Source: Labilibaculum sp. K2S (GTDB lineage Bacteria; Bacteroidota; Bacteroidia; Bacteroidales; Marinifilaceae). From it: a stretch of DNA of 64,000 nucleotides. A model generated the notes under the pieces. That model worked only from the letters and a program-made list of their open reading frames with translations, was not told the DNA's origin and did not search any database. Positions within the stretch are counted from its first letter, which is position 1, and each line of letters opens with the position of its first letter. This document shows, piece after piece, positions 25,339-34,089 of this stretch. The translations under genes and the position numbers were made by a program. The stretch is from NCBI RefSeq assembly GCF_030372765.1, contig NZ_JAUCMW010000009.1:112215-176214 (forward strand). Reading direction: 5' to 3'.

Positions 25339-25374
25339 CCTCATCCCCGGCCCTTTCTCCTAAAGGTGAAGGAG
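25339..25374. repeat. Small palindromic repeat-like element
   Basis: CCTCATCCCCGGCCC precedes the near-palindrome CCTTTCTCC-TAAA-GGTGAAGG. Similar 'CCTCATCCCC...TCTCC..GGAGAAGG' sequences are scattered in many bacterial genomes. The first 10 bases recur at 23853-23862 on the other side of the epimerase gene. Confidence 0.45.
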
Positions 25375-25471
25375 GTATGCTTACTTGTACCCCGATTTAA
25401 AACAGGAGCACCACGCTTAATTTCAAATAGTGGATCTAAAAATACCCTAACTTTAGAATTGCTTGCTTACA

Positions 25472-25562
25472 GGGCACATGCGTTAGGGGTAGAAGCGGTT
25501 ACCCCGCAGTGAGGTACGAACGAGGAGTATGAGCGGATGACCCGACCCGAAGGGGAACGCCC
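25472..25562. repeat. Structured dispersed element of a Bacteroidota repeat family
   Basis: A 91-base GC-rich island in AT-rich DNA. It can fold: GGGGTA (25486-25491) pairs with TACCCC (25500-25505), GCGTT near the left end pairs with AACGC near the right end, and CCC-GAA-GGG forms a small hairpin. The ends (ATGCGTTAGGG and GCGGATGACCCGACCCGAAG followed by GGGAACGCCC) resemble, from memory, repeat elements scattered through Flavobacteria and relatives. The middle segment differs. It lies about 70 bases before the sigma factor gene. Confidence 0.5.
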
Positions 25563-25632
25563 AAAAGAAAATGAAATTTAATTGCCATATCGTGCAACAA
25601 ATAAATGAGAGTGCTTGTCTACTCCTTCAAAG

Positions 25633-26214
25633 ATGAACGAAACCGAGCTGATACAACAGATTTGTAATGGCAATCCTCAAGCTTTCCGATATTTGGTGAA
25701 GCAATATGAGCGATTGGTGTTTCATGTAGCCGGAAGATTGTTGAATCAGCAGGAAGATTTGGAGGATGTGGCGCAGGAGGTTTTCATAAAGGTGCATCAG
25801 AAATTGCCTGAATTTAGAGGTGATTCGAAACTTTCGACATGGATTGCAACCATTGCTTACCGGGTATCGGTGAATCATTTAAGAAAGAGAAAACCCGATG
25901 TGGATATTGGAGAACCGCAGTATGAATTGCTAAAACACAGCAGAGTTTCTGATGAAAATCCGGAGCAGTTGACGCAGAAAAAAGAGTTGAAGGAAATGGT
26001 TCAACAAATGGTTGACAGACTTCCGGCTCAATACAAAACAGTTTTGAGTTTGTATCATTTGGAGGAATACGCCTACCACGAAATAGTGGAAATAACTGGT
26101 TTGCCCGAGGGAACAGTGAAAAATTATATTTTTAGAGCCCGGAAAATGCTGAAAGAAATGTTGGAGAAAAGCGAATTGAAAAGAGATTCAAGATATGAGA
26201 GGAAAGGACTTTGA
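25633..26214 (+). CDS. ECF-type RNA polymerase sigma factor
   Basis: A 193-residue sigma-70 family factor of the extracytoplasmic-function class. Region 2 is seen in AFRYLVKQYERLVFHVAGRL, then EDLEDVAQEVFIKVHQKL and FRGDSKLSTWIATIAYRVSVNHLRK (promoter melting). Region 4, after the linker, has LPAQYKTVLSLYHLEEYAYHEIVEITGLPEGTVKNYIFRARKML, the helix-turn-helix that reads the -35-type box. The start at 25633 gives the family opening MNETELIQQI; a TTG at 25615 is unlikely. The next gene, 15 bases on, codes for a small membrane protein that could be its regulator. Confidence 0.93.
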   Translation: MNETELIQQICNGNPQAFRYLVKQYERLVFHVAGRLLNQQEDLEDVAQEVFIKVHQKLPEFRGDSKLSTWIATIAYRVSVNHLRKRKPDVDIGEPQYELLKHSRVSDENPEQLTQKKELKEMVQQMVDRLPAQYKTVLSLYHLEEYAYHEIVEITGLPEGTVKNYIFRARKMLKEMLEKSELKRDSRYERKGL

Positions 26215-26229
26215 GATTTTAATACAGAT

Positions 26230-26616
26230 ATGAATATGAATTTCGAAAATGCAGAAGAAAACTGGAATTTAGATGAATTAAAACTGATTGATGAACTGCT
26301 TAAGGAGAGTCTTGAGCAGGATTTTTCGGTTTCGATTCCTGATGATTTTGCCGATTTAGTGACCGAAAAGGTGGAGAAACAAAAATCGGTTAAAGAGGCA
26401 TTGCTGCGTATGTTAATGATGAGTTTAGGATATCTTGGCATTCCCGGAATCGCTTTTGGCCTGCTTTACTATTTAAAATCGGCTAAAGTAGATGTCATTC
26501 TCGAACTGGTTTTTACGTACAAATATCCTCTTCTGTTTGGTGTGCTTTGTATTCTTTCGATTCAGGTAGCCGATGTACTGCTGCTGAGCCGTACAAAAGA
26601 TCAATTGGAAGAATAA
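26230..26616 (+). CDS. Small membrane protein, candidate anti-sigma factor
   Basis: A 128-residue protein with a cytoplasmic-looking acidic N-terminus (about 65 residues, with SVSIPDDFADLVTEKVEKQ) followed by two hydrophobic segments (LGYLGIPGIAFGLLYYL and YPLLFGVLCILSIQVADVLLL). It starts 15 bases after the ECF sigma gene, and the layout (soluble N-terminus that could hold a sigma factor, then membrane anchor) suits an anti-sigma factor. The usual zinc-binding HxxxCxxC motif is absent. The function is therefore inferred only from context. Confidence 0.65.
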   Translation: MNMNFENAEENWNLDELKLIDELLKESLEQDFSVSIPDDFADLVTEKVEKQKSVKEALLRMLMMSLGYLGIPGIAFGLLYYLKSAKVDVILELVFTYKYPLLFGVLCILSIQVADVLLLSRTKDQLEE

Positions 26617-26638
26617 ATTCTAAACGTCTTAAAAATGA

Positions 26639-26675
26639 AATGGGGCAATCTGCTATTGAATTGCCCCATTTTTAA
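26639..26675. terminator. Bidirectional terminator
   Basis: AATGGGGCAAT (26639-26649) and ATTGCCCCATT (26660-26670) make a perfect 11-bp stem with T runs on the plus side. It lies between two convergent genes. Confidence 0.9.
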
Positions 26676-26676
26676 T

Positions 26677-27018
26677 TTATTTATTTTCCTCTGAAGTTTC
26701 CGTTTTGTTTTCTTCCACCTCTTCTTTAAACGGTGCATCTGTTCCTATAATGTGCACCCCTTTGTAATCATCAGGATTTAAATAAATACCCGTTCTAATT
26801 ACGGTTGACAGATAATTGAAATTATAACTCAACACCACCATTTCGTTGTTCTTCAAATCCAGAACTGTTTGCATTAAATAATTCTGAGTTCCCGATTGCG
26901 AAATAAAAACAGCATGCTTGGGTACATTTACATTAGGTGGCGGCGTAACCGTAGTTTGAGTTATTGCACAACTACAAGCAAAAATTGCTAAAAGAACAAT
27001 AAAAAAAAGCTGTCTCAT
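26677..27018 (-). CDS. Putative lipoprotein of unknown function
   Basis: A 113-residue exported protein with the signal segment MRQLFFIVLLAIFACSCAIT; the lipid-attachment cysteine would be one of the two in ACSCA. The mature part reads PKHAVFISQSGTQNYLMQTV, VVLSYNFNYLSTVIRTGIYL and GVHIIGTDAPF, suggesting a small beta-rich domain, then a Glu-rich tail. I do not recognise a family. It ends 6 bases after the shared terminator and faces the sigma/anti-sigma pair. Confidence 0.65.
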   Translation of the reverse strand: MRQLFFIVLLAIFACSCAITQTTVTPPPNVNVPKHAVFISQSGTQNYLMQTVLDLKNNEMVVLSYNFNYLSTVIRTGIYLNPDDYKGVHIIGTDAPFKEEVEENKTETSEENK

Positions 27019-27193
27019 TTTTTTTCGATTTAGTTATATGATTAAAAATGCAAAATATTAACGCAATTATCCCCGGTTTCCCTTAGGTTTATGGATACTC
27101 CATTATCTTGCCTGTGAATTTTAAATTTATGTAAAACGAAAGAAAAAACCTAATCAATGAAAAATCCGATTCTTTCGAACCGGATTCAATTAC

Positions 27194-28129
27194 TTATCTC
27201 TTTTTATGTCTCAGCCATATTCGTTCTCCAGGCTCAGGCTTGTAATTCTTATCCACTCCATTAAATTTTCGGATCCTCTTCAACCGAACTCCATATTCCT
27301 GCGAAATACTATACAAGCTTTCCCCTTCTTTCACCCTATGGAAATTGTAACCTCGGGCTGCTCTTCCGCGCTTGTTGTGCAAATACAATCGTTGATCGAG
27401 CTGCAGAATATAATTCTTGGGAAGATCATTATACCTCAAGAGTTTCCTACGGTTTACCCCTAAATTTTTCTCAATACTAAAAAATGTATCGCCTTTTTTG
27501 GTGGTTATATAATGCACTCCATTCGCAATTTCCAAGCGTGCTCCAAACGGATCAATTTCCAAATAAGAATCAATATCTGCCAAATCGGTTCCTGTAGGTT
27601 TTTCAATAATCAGATCTTCACCTTTCCCTTTTTGATCAAGCTGATGCAAATTTTCCTCATCAATAATTTTTATCAATCGATGTGCATATTGAGGATCGGT
27701 AGCGTATCCTGCTTTTTTTAAGCCATGAGCCCAACGCTTGTAATCATTGGAACCGTATTTAAACAGAAATGCATAACGCGAGCGGGTGGTTAAAAATTGA
27801 GAATGATCTTTATAAGAATCATAGGCATGATCATACTTTCTAAAACACTCATTTCTGCGGTCATCATCCATTTTCATACTCGGACCGGTCCAGTCGTGAC
27901 ACTTAATTCCGAAATGATTATTGCCTTTTTTTGCCAGTATTGAGTTGCCGTTTCCGGATTCAAGTAACCCCTGAGCCAAAGTAATACTAGCTGGAATTCC
28001 TGTTCGCAGCATTTCGCGAACAGCTAAATCCTTATATTTTTCGATGTATTGTTTTCGGGTTAAGTCTTTTGCAAAAACAGATGTACCAAGAACAAAACTC
28101 AGTACGATATATAGGAAAACTCTCTTCAT
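27194..28129 (-). CDS. Exported N-acetylglucosaminidase with two LysM domains
   Basis: A peptidoglycan hydrolase of 311 residues. After the signal peptide MKRVFLYIVLSFVLGTSVFA comes a mannosyl-glycoprotein endo-beta-N-acetylglucosaminidase-like domain (FlgJ/LytB group): ITLAQGLLESGNGNSILAK carries the likely catalytic Glu, followed by NNHFGIKCHDWTGPSM and FRKYDHAYDSYKDHSQFL. Two LysM repeats close the protein: HYITTKKGDTFFSIEKNLGV and HRVKEGESLYSISQEYGV, which bind glycan. The upstream reading to 28216 lacks sense; 28129 gives a clean signal peptide. It probably acts in cell-wall remodelling or division. Confidence 0.88.
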   Translation of the reverse strand: MKRVFLYIVLSFVLGTSVFAKDLTRKQYIEKYKDLAVREMLRTGIPASITLAQGLLESGNGNSILAKKGNNHFGIKCHDWTGPSMKMDDDRRNECFRKYDHAYDSYKDHSQFLTTRSRYAFLFKYGSNDYKRWAHGLKKAGYATDPQYAHRLIKIIDEENLHQLDQKGKGEDLIIEKPTGTDLADIDSYLEIDPFGARLEIANGVHYITTKKGDTFFSIEKNLGVNRRKLLRYNDLPKNYILQLDQRLYLHNKRGRAARGYNFHRVKEGESLYSISQEYGVRLKRIRKFNGVDKNYKPEPGERIWLRHKKR

Positions 28130-28448
28130 TCGGTTTAGGTTTTTTTGAATCGTGTGTGAAAAATGGGAAATCAATCTATTTATGTATATATTAGTCGCGA
28201 TTTCCAAAACAACCATAAAAATATAACAATCCTGTTATCCTCCGTTACTTTAAACAATTAATTTAATTAACAATCTGTTTCTGATGTATGGAAACGCCTA
28301 TTCTTGCTTGTTTATTATAATTATTAAAAAAATGTTTAAATTTCAGAAAGTATTGATTTAATTGCCATTTGAAATGGATACAAGCTTCCATTTCTTTAAG
28401 CAGGAATACCAATAATTCGTAAAACAATCTGAGCAAACAGAATAACTA
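28130..28448. other. Divergent promoter region with a hairpin
   Basis: Between the divergent glucosaminidase and cdd genes. A perfect 8-bp hairpin GAAATGGA (28372-28379) / TCCATTTC (28388-28395) sits 53 bases before cdd. No perfect TAnnTTTG box was found. No gene is seen. Confidence 0.4.
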
Positions 28449-28934
28449 ATGAAGAAAACTCAAATAATTACAACTGTATTCGAATACGATTCGGTAGATG
28501 AATTACCTCTGAAAGAACAAGAATTGGTTAAAAATGCCAAAGAAGCAGCTCACCGCTCCTATTCACCCTATTCAAAATTTGGTGTTGGCGCAGCCATTCT
28601 TCTCGAAAATGATGAAATCATTCAAGGTAATAATCAGGAGAATTCGGCTTATCCTTCCGGCCTGTGTGCCGAGCGTGTTGCCATGTTTTATGCCAATTCA
28701 AAATTTCCCAACACAGCCGTTAAAGCAATTGCGGTTACTGCGCGTACCAATGATGAATTTTCAGACAAACCAATTCCTCCTTGCGGTTCGTGCCGACAGG
28801 TATTATTGGAAACGGAAGAAAGATTCAATCAGCCAATTAAATTGATTTTGTATGGGGAGAAAAAAATCAGAATTGTTGAAACGATAAAAGAAATGCTTCC
28901 CCTGTATTTTGAAAAAGAAATGCTTGATGAATAA
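28449..28934 (+). CDS. cdd: Cytidine deaminase
   Basis: Hydrolytic deamination of cytidine and deoxycytidine to the uridines, in pyrimidine salvage. The 161-residue protein has AHRSYSPYSKFGVGAAILLE (substrate pocket), SAYPSGLCAERVAMFYA with the CAE zinc and proton-shuttle motif, and PPCGSCRQVLLE with the two other zinc cysteines, so it is the short tetrameric, Cys-ligated form. It stands alone with a good terminator behind it. Confidence 0.95.
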   Translation: MKKTQIITTVFEYDSVDELPLKEQELVKNAKEAAHRSYSPYSKFGVGAAILLENDEIIQGNNQENSAYPSGLCAERVAMFYANSKFPNTAVKAIAVTARTNDEFSDKPIPPCGSCRQVLLETEERFNQPIKLILYGEKKIRIVETIKEMLPLYFEKEMLDE

Positions 28935-28940
28935 TATTTA

Positions 28941-28990
28941 AAATGGCTAAATCGTAAGCGCTTGCTGATGATTTAGCCATTTCTTATTCT
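28941..28990. terminator. Terminator after cdd
   Basis: AAATGGCTAAATC (28941-28953) pairs perfectly with GATTTAGCCATTT (28970-28982). T-rich sequence follows on the plus strand. It also faces the convergent pseudouridine synthase gene. Confidence 0.88.
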
Positions 28991-29011
28991 TTATTAAGAG
29001 TCCCCGTTTAC

Positions 29012-29710
29012 TTATAGCTGATTCGCCAGTTCTTTCCAAAGATTATCATTCTTGGGAACAGGAGCAACAATTCGAATCGGCTCTTGTTTTACCGGATGAA
29101 TAAACGATATTTCTCTGGCGTGCAAACCAATTCCACCGCCGGTTTTAGACCGTGGAGCTCCGTACTTTAAATCGCCGCGAATTGGAACACCAATTTTGGC
29201 CAGCTGTGCACGAATCTGATGATGACGACCGGTATGCAGTTTCACTTCGAGCATAAAATATTTCTGAGAACGAGTCAGTAACTTATATTCTAAAGTTGCT
29301 TCCTTAGCTCCGTGTTTCAATTTATCGAAAACATTGGTTTTGTTCTTCTCTTCGTTTTTCAGCAAGTAATGAGTTAATGTTTCTTCCTCGAGTCTTGGAC
29401 AGTTTTGAACAATTGCCCAATATATTTTACTGATTTCCTTATCCTTTTGCTGAAACATCAGACTTAAACGGGTTAAAGCCTTGCTGGTTTTAGCAAACAC
29501 AATAACACCACTAACGGGTCTGTCGATACGATGTGGAACACCTAAAAAAACATCGCCGGGTTTGTTGTATTTTTCCTTTATATAGGCTTTTACCTTTTCA
29601 CTTAAAGGTTCGTCGCCCGATTTATCACCCTGCACAATATCACCACACTTTTTATTTACGGCAATTATATGATTGTCTTCGAATAATATATCCAATTGTT
29701 CTTTCGCCAT
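29012..29710 (-). CDS. RluA-family RNA pseudouridine synthase
   Basis: Isomerises uridine to pseudouridine in rRNA or tRNA. The 232-residue protein lacks an S4 domain, so it is the short RluA/TruC-like form. The catalytic Asp is in PHRIDRPVSGVIVFAKTSKAL (motif HRxDxxxSG), preceded by DILFEDNHIIAVNKKCGDIV. LHTGRHHQIRAQLAKIGVPI and LHAREISFIHPV are the other conserved blocks. The exact target cannot be told. A -7 promoter box lies 40 bases upstream, and the gene is convergent with cdd. Confidence 0.92.
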   Translation of the reverse strand: MAKEQLDILFEDNHIIAVNKKCGDIVQGDKSGDEPLSEKVKAYIKEKYNKPGDVFLGVPHRIDRPVSGVIVFAKTSKALTRLSLMFQQKDKEISKIYWAIVQNCPRLEEETLTHYLLKNEEKNKTNVFDKLKHGAKEATLEYKLLTRSQKYFMLEVKLHTGRHHQIRAQLAKIGVPIRGDLKYGAPRSKTGGGIGLHAREISFIHPVKQEPIRIVAPVPKNDNLWKELANQL

Positions 29711-29749
29711 TGGTACTCCTTATTTATTTAATTTTCAAATGAAAGCGCG

Positions 29750-29757
29750 CAAAGGTA
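29750..29757 (-). promoter_or_regulatory. -7 promoter box for the pseudouridine synthase
   Basis: Reads TACCTTTG on the minus strand (TAnnTTTG). No good TTG 19-21 bases upstream. Confidence 0.45.
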
Positions 29758-29830
29758 AGAAAAAAGACTTGATACTTATCATCGGATCTGATACTTGATG
29801 CCTAAGACTTTATTCCCGTTCCTTCTGCTT

Positions 29831-30649
29831 TTAGTACTGCTCTCTCTCATTCGGGAATTCCCTTGATTTTACATCACCAATATAAGTCTCTACAGCTCCT
29901 TGTATTTCAGCAAATAAGTTGTGATATCTTCGTAAGAAACGTGGAGAAAACTCCTGAGTAATTCCCAACATATCATGAATCACCAAAACCTGACCATCAA
30001 CACCGCCGCCGGCACCAATTCCAATAATTGGAATGGCAACACTCTGTGCGACCTTAGTTGCTAAAGCTGCTGGAATTTTTTCTAAAACAATGGCAAAACA
30101 TCCTGCTTCTTCCAACAGTTTAGCATCTTCAACCAACTTTTCGGCTTCTTCGTCCTCTTTGGCACGAACCGCATAGGTTCCAAATTTATGAATAGACTGC
30201 GGCGTTAAACCCAAATGCCCCATTACCGGAATTCCTGCAGAAAGAATTCGATTCACCGATTCCAAAACTTCACGGCCACCTTCCAGCTTCACTGCATCGG
30301 CACTGGCCTCTTTCATAATTCGGATGGATGAGTTCAAAGCTTCTTTCGAATTTCCCTGATAAGTTCCAAACGGAAGATCGACAACAACCAATGCTCTTTG
30401 CACAGCTTTTACAACCGATGCACCATGATAAATCATCTGATCCAAAGTAATTGGCAAAGTAGTTTCGTGTCCGGCCATTACATTGGAAGCCGAATCGCCA
30501 ACCAGGATTACATCTATACCTGCTCTGTCAACAATCAGTGCCATGGAATAATCATACGAAGTAAGCATAGAAATTTTCTCGCCCTTCAACTTCATTTCAG
30601 AAAGTACATGTGTAGTAACTCTCTTTGCGGATTCTTTATGGATTGACAT
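29831..30649 (-). CDS. panB: 3-methyl-2-oxobutanoate hydroxymethyltransferase
   Basis: First committed step of pantothenate synthesis: transfer of a hydroxymethyl group from methylenetetrahydrofolate to 2-oxoisovalerate. The 272-residue TIM-barrel protein shows [40 protein letters not shown] (metal-binding Asp), [35 protein letters not shown] and [21 protein letters not shown]. All expected blocks are present. A near-ideal promoter lies upstream. The other pan genes are not in the window. Confidence 0.95.
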   Translation of the reverse strand: MSIHKESAKRVTTHVLSEMKLKGEKISMLTSYDYSMALIVDRAGIDVILVGDSASNVMAGHETTLPITLDQMIYHGASVVKAVQRALVVVDLPFGTYQGNSKEALNSSIRIMKEASADAVKLEGGREVLESVNRILSAGIPVMGHLGLTPQSIHKFGTYAVRAKEDEEAEKLVEDAKLLEEAGCFAIVLEKIPAALATKVAQSVAIPIIGIGAGGGVDGQVLVIHDMLGITQEFSPRFLRRYHNLFAEIQGAVETYIGDVKSREFPNEREQY

Positions 30650-30713
30650 TTTTAAAATTTTTGATATTAGTTTGGCTAATCAAATCTAACCAACAATAAT
30701 GAATATTGAATTG

Positions 30714-30743
30714 CAAAGTTATAAAATAAGGCAAAAGCAACAA
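30714..30743 (-). promoter_or_regulatory. Bacteroidota promoter of panB
   Basis: On the minus strand TTG (30741-30743), 19 bases, then TAACTTTG (30714-30721). This matches the TTG-N19-TAnnTTTG pattern exactly. Transcription should begin about 60 bases before the panB ATG. Confidence 0.75.
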
Positions 30744-30929
30744 GATAAAAGAAGAAAGGCAAAAGCTTAAAAAAGTGAAAATCATTTCCAGACAGCACTC
30801 AATTTGCAATTAATAATTCCTACTTCGAAATTAGATTGTTCTGTCTTTTTGGCAGAAAACATGTCAGTCGAATGCATAAAATTTCGCCCGCCGATGCCAG
30901 AATAACATTTCTTTTGGCAAAATAACTAA

Positions 30930-30944
30930 TGGCACAGGCTTTGA
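30930..30944 (+). promoter_or_regulatory. Possible sigma-54 promoter before dnaK
   Basis: TGGCAC-AGGCT-TTGA has the GG and -12 element in the correct spacing (GG, 10 bases, GA). Only the last base differs from the TGGCAC-N5-TTGC consensus. It lies 71 bases before the dnaK ATG. No TAnnTTTG box was found in this region, which otherwise (30650-31014) holds only the panB promoter. Confidence 0.35.
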
Positions 30945-31014
30945 TAAATTGCTATCGGATGAAACAAACATCTCAAACAAGTAATAGAATTAAAACATTA
31001 AATAAATACTAAAA

Positions 31015-32916
31015 ATGGGTAAAATAATTGGAATTGACTTAGGAACAACCAACTCTTGTGTTTCTGTAATGGAGGGTAACGAGCCTGTTGTTATTCCTAA
31101 TAGCGAAGGTAAAAGAACAACACCATCTATTGTTGCTTTTATAGAAAACGGTGAAAGAAAAGTTGGGGATCCTGCAAAACGTCAGGCTATTACAAATCCA
31201 ACAAAAACAATTTCTTCTATCAAGAGATTCATGGGAGAAAGTTTCGATAAAGTGACTAAAGAAATTGGTCGCGTTCCTTATAAAGTAATCAAAGGTGATA
31301 ACAACACACCTCGTGTTCTTATCGATGACCGTAAATATTCTGCACAAGAGATTTCAGCTATGGTTCTTCAGAAAATGAAGAAAACTGCTGAAGACTATTT
31401 AGGACAAGAAGTAACCGAGGCAGTAATTACTGTTCCTGCTTATTTCAACGATTCACAACGTCAGGCTACTAAAGAAGCTGGTGAAATTGCCGGTCTTACA
31501 GTAAAACGTATTATTAACGAGCCTACTGCAGCTGCATTGGCATATGGTCTTGATAAGAAAGCTCAGGATATGAAAATTGCTGTGTTTGACCTTGGTGGTG
31601 GAACATTCGATATTTCTGTTCTTGAATTGGGTGACGGTGTATTCGAAGTAAAATCAACTAACGGTGATACTCACCTTGGTGGTGATGATTTCGATCAGGT
31701 GATTATTGACTGGTTGGCTGAAAGTTTCCTTGCCGATGAAAGAATTGACTTACGTAAAGATCCTATGGCTCTTCAACGTTTGAAAGAAGCTGCTGAAAAA
31801 GCTAAGGTTGAACTTTCAAGTTCTACCAGCACTGAAATCAATTTGCCATACATTATGCCGGTTGATGGTATTCCAAAACACCTTGTTAAATCATTATCCC
31901 GTGCACAATTCGAGCAATTGTCTGACAAATTGATTCAAGCTGTTCTTGAACCTTGTAAATTGGCTCTTAAAGATGCTGGTATTTCAACATCCGACATTGA
32001 CGAAGTAATTTTAGTGGGTGGATCTACACGTATTCCTGCTATTCAGAAACTGGTTGAGGATTACTTTGGAAAAGTTCCTTCAAAAGGTGTTAATCCTGAT
32101 GAGGTGGTTGCAGTTGGTGCAGCAATTCAAGGTGGTGTTCTTTCCGGTGATGTAACAGATGTACTTCTTTTAGATGTTACTCCTCTTTCATTGGGAATCG
32201 AAACAATGGGAAGTGTAATGACAAGATTAATTGAGTCGAACACAACCATTCCTACTAAGAAAACTGAAACTTTTACAACTGCTGCTGATAACCAGCCTTC
32301 TGTAGAAATTCACATTCTTCAGGGTGAGCGTCCGATGGCTAACGGCAACAAAACAATTGGCCGTTTCCATTTAGACAGCATTCCACCAGCACCTCGTGGA
32401 ATTCCTCAAATCGAAGTTACTTTTGATATTGACGCGAATGGTATTCTTCATGTTTCTGCGAAAGACAAAGGAACTGGAAAAGAGCAAAGTATTCGTATCG
32501 AAGCTTCATCAGGATTATCTGATGCTGAAATCGAAAGAATGAGACAGGAAGCAAAAGAAAACGAAACTGCTGATAATGCAGCAAAAGAAAAAGTTGATGC
32601 TTTGAACAAAGCTGACAGTATGATTTTCCAGACTGAAAAGCAATTGAAAGAAATCGGCGATAAACTTCCTGCTGATAAAAAGCAGCCTATCGAAGATGCT
32701 TTGGCTAAATTGAAAACTGCTCACGCAGCTCAGGATGTTGATGCATGTAATGCAGCAGTTGAAGAGTTGAACACTGTTTTCCAGGCAGCTTCTCAGGAGA
32801 TGTACAACGCTCAGGCACAAGATACTCAGGCTGGTCAGCCAGGAGGCGAACCTCAAGCTGAAGGTGCATCCAAAAATGACGAAGTTACTGATGTAGACTT
32901 CGAAGAAGTGAAATAA
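31015..32916 (+). CDS. dnaK: Hsp70 chaperone DnaK
   Basis: ATP-driven protein-folding chaperone of the cytoplasm, 633 residues, the normal length. The ATPase domain shows [70 protein letters not shown] and [16 protein letters not shown]. The hydrophobic linker [17 protein letters not shown] leads into the peptide-binding domain, and the helical lid ends in the acidic [10 protein letters not shown] tail. The gene is alone (no dnaJ or grpE nearby) and has its own terminator. A sigma-54-like sequence lies upstream. Confidence 0.98.
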   Translation: MGKIIGIDLGTTNSCVSVMEGNEPVVIPNSEGKRTTPSIVAFIENGERKVGDPAKRQAITNPTKTISSIKRFMGESFDKVTKEIGRVPYKVIKGDNNTPRVLIDDRKYSAQEISAMVLQKMKKTAEDYLGQEVTEAVITVPAYFNDSQRQATKEAGEIAGLTVKRIINEPTAAALAYGLDKKAQDMKIAVFDLGGGTFDISVLELGDGVFEVKSTNGDTHLGGDDFDQVIIDWLAESFLADERIDLRKDPMALQRLKEAAEKAKVELSSSTSTEINLPYIMPVDGIPKHLVKSLSRAQFEQLSDKLIQAVLEPCKLALKDAGISTSDIDEVILVGGSTRIPAIQKLVEDYFGKVPSKGVNPDEVVAVGAAIQGGVLSGDVTDVLLLDVTPLSLGIETMGSVMTRLIESNTTIPTKKTETFTTAADNQPSVEIHILQGERPMANGNKTIGRFHLDSIPPAPRGIPQIEVTFDIDANGILHVSAKDKGTGKEQSIRIEASSGLSDAEIERMRQEAKENETADNAAKEKVDALNKADSMIFQTEKQLKEIGDKLPADKKQPIEDALAKLKTAHAAQDVDACNAAVEELNTVFQAASQEMYNAQAQDTQAGQPGGEPQAEGASKNDEVTDVDFEEVK

Positions 32917-32935
32917 TTCAACTTCAGATAAAAGC

Positions 32936-32970
32936 AAATGGCGGTCAAATTAATTGACCGCCATTTTTTA
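32936..32970 (+). terminator. Terminator after dnaK
   Basis: AAATGGCGGTCAA (32936-32948) pairs perfectly with TTGACCGCCATTT (32954-32966), followed by T residues. Confidence 0.93.
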
Positions 32971-33108
32971 TTTGTACAAATTGTAACTGATTCTTACTTT
33001 CACCTGCAGGCCAATTACTCATTCTTATTTTCCACTCTCCTTTAACCTGTTTCCGTTCTCATTTTTCAATAAAAACCCCTATTTTCGCAAACTACAATTA
33101 TCAGATTT

Positions 33109-34089
33109 ATGAAGAACAAATTTACAGTTGGGAGTTTATATGCAGGTGTTGGCGGAATCTGTCTGGGATTTAAAAACTCAGGATTTGCTGTTTCCTGGGC
33201 CAACGAATACGACAAAAACGCCTGTGTTACCTATCGTGAAAATTTCACTCACAAACTGATTGAAGGCGATATCATGGAAATTGATATCAGCAGCTTGAAT
33301 AAAGTAGATGTGCTTGCCGGTGGTTTTCCCTGTCAGCCTTTTTCGGTGGCAGGCTACAGAAAAGGATTCGGCGACAACCGGGGAAATCATTTTTTTAGAA
33401 TGCTCGATTTTGTGGACGAAATGAGACCCAAAGTTTTATTCTTCGAAAATGTGAAAAATCTGGTTGGGCACGATAAAGGAAATACCTTTACAGTAATTCG
33501 GAACGAAATCGAGAAGAGAAACTATTCTTTTCACTCCAAAGTACTGAACACAAAAGATTACGGCAACATTCCACACAACAGGGAACGGATTTTCATTATC
33601 GGCTTCGATAAAAATGTGTACCCCGAAAACTATAAATACTTCGATTTTCCGGCCAAAGAAACCTTAACCCGAAAGGTGAAAAGTGTACTCCTAAAAGATA
33701 AAGTAGATGAGAAATTTTATTACCGCGAAGACAAGTACATGTTTGAAATGCTGCAGAACGATATCACAAGAGACGATACCGTATATCAGTTCCGAAGACA
33801 ATATGTGAGAGAGAACAAATCGGATGTTTGCCCCACTTTAACGGCCAATATGGGCACTGGCGGACACAATGTACCTTTAATAAAAACTGAGTTCGGAATC
33901 AGAAAATTAACGCCCAAAGAGTGTTTTAAGTTTCAGGGCTTTCCCGATACTTATATTTTGCCCGAAATTGCCAACTCACACCTCTACAAACAAGCCGGAA
34001 ACTCGGTGAGTGTTCCCGTTATCGAGAAAATTGCCGAAAACATACTAAAAGCAATTAAGGGGATTGACTGCAAAATCAGCGGTAACTAA
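33109..34089 (+). CDS. Type II DNA (cytosine-5) methyltransferase
   Basis: A complete m5C methyltransferase of 326 residues. Motifs in order: I SLYAGVGGICLGFKNSGF, IV GGFPCQPFSVAGYR (catalytic Cys), VI FFENVKNL, VIII NRERIFIIGF, a target-recognition region between about 200 and 265, IX IRKLTPKECFKFQGFP and X YKQAGNSVSVPVI. It should protect host DNA from a partner endonuclease, and the convergent gene that overlaps its last 4 bases is the likely partner. The recognition sequence cannot be read. This is the first gene of the defence island. Confidence 0.95.
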   Translation: MKNKFTVGSLYAGVGGICLGFKNSGFAVSWANEYDKNACVTYRENFTHKLIEGDIMEIDISSLNKVDVLAGGFPCQPFSVAGYRKGFGDNRGNHFFRMLDFVDEMRPKVLFFENVKNLVGHDKGNTFTVIRNEIEKRNYSFHSKVLNTKDYGNIPHNRERIFIIGFDKNVYPENYKYFDFPAKETLTRKVKSVLLKDKVDEKFYYREDKYMFEMLQNDITRDDTVYQFRRQYVRENKSDVCPTLTANMGTGGHNVPLIKTEFGIRKLTPKECFKFQGFPDTYILPEIANSHLYKQAGNSVSVPVIEKIAENILKAIKGIDCKISGN

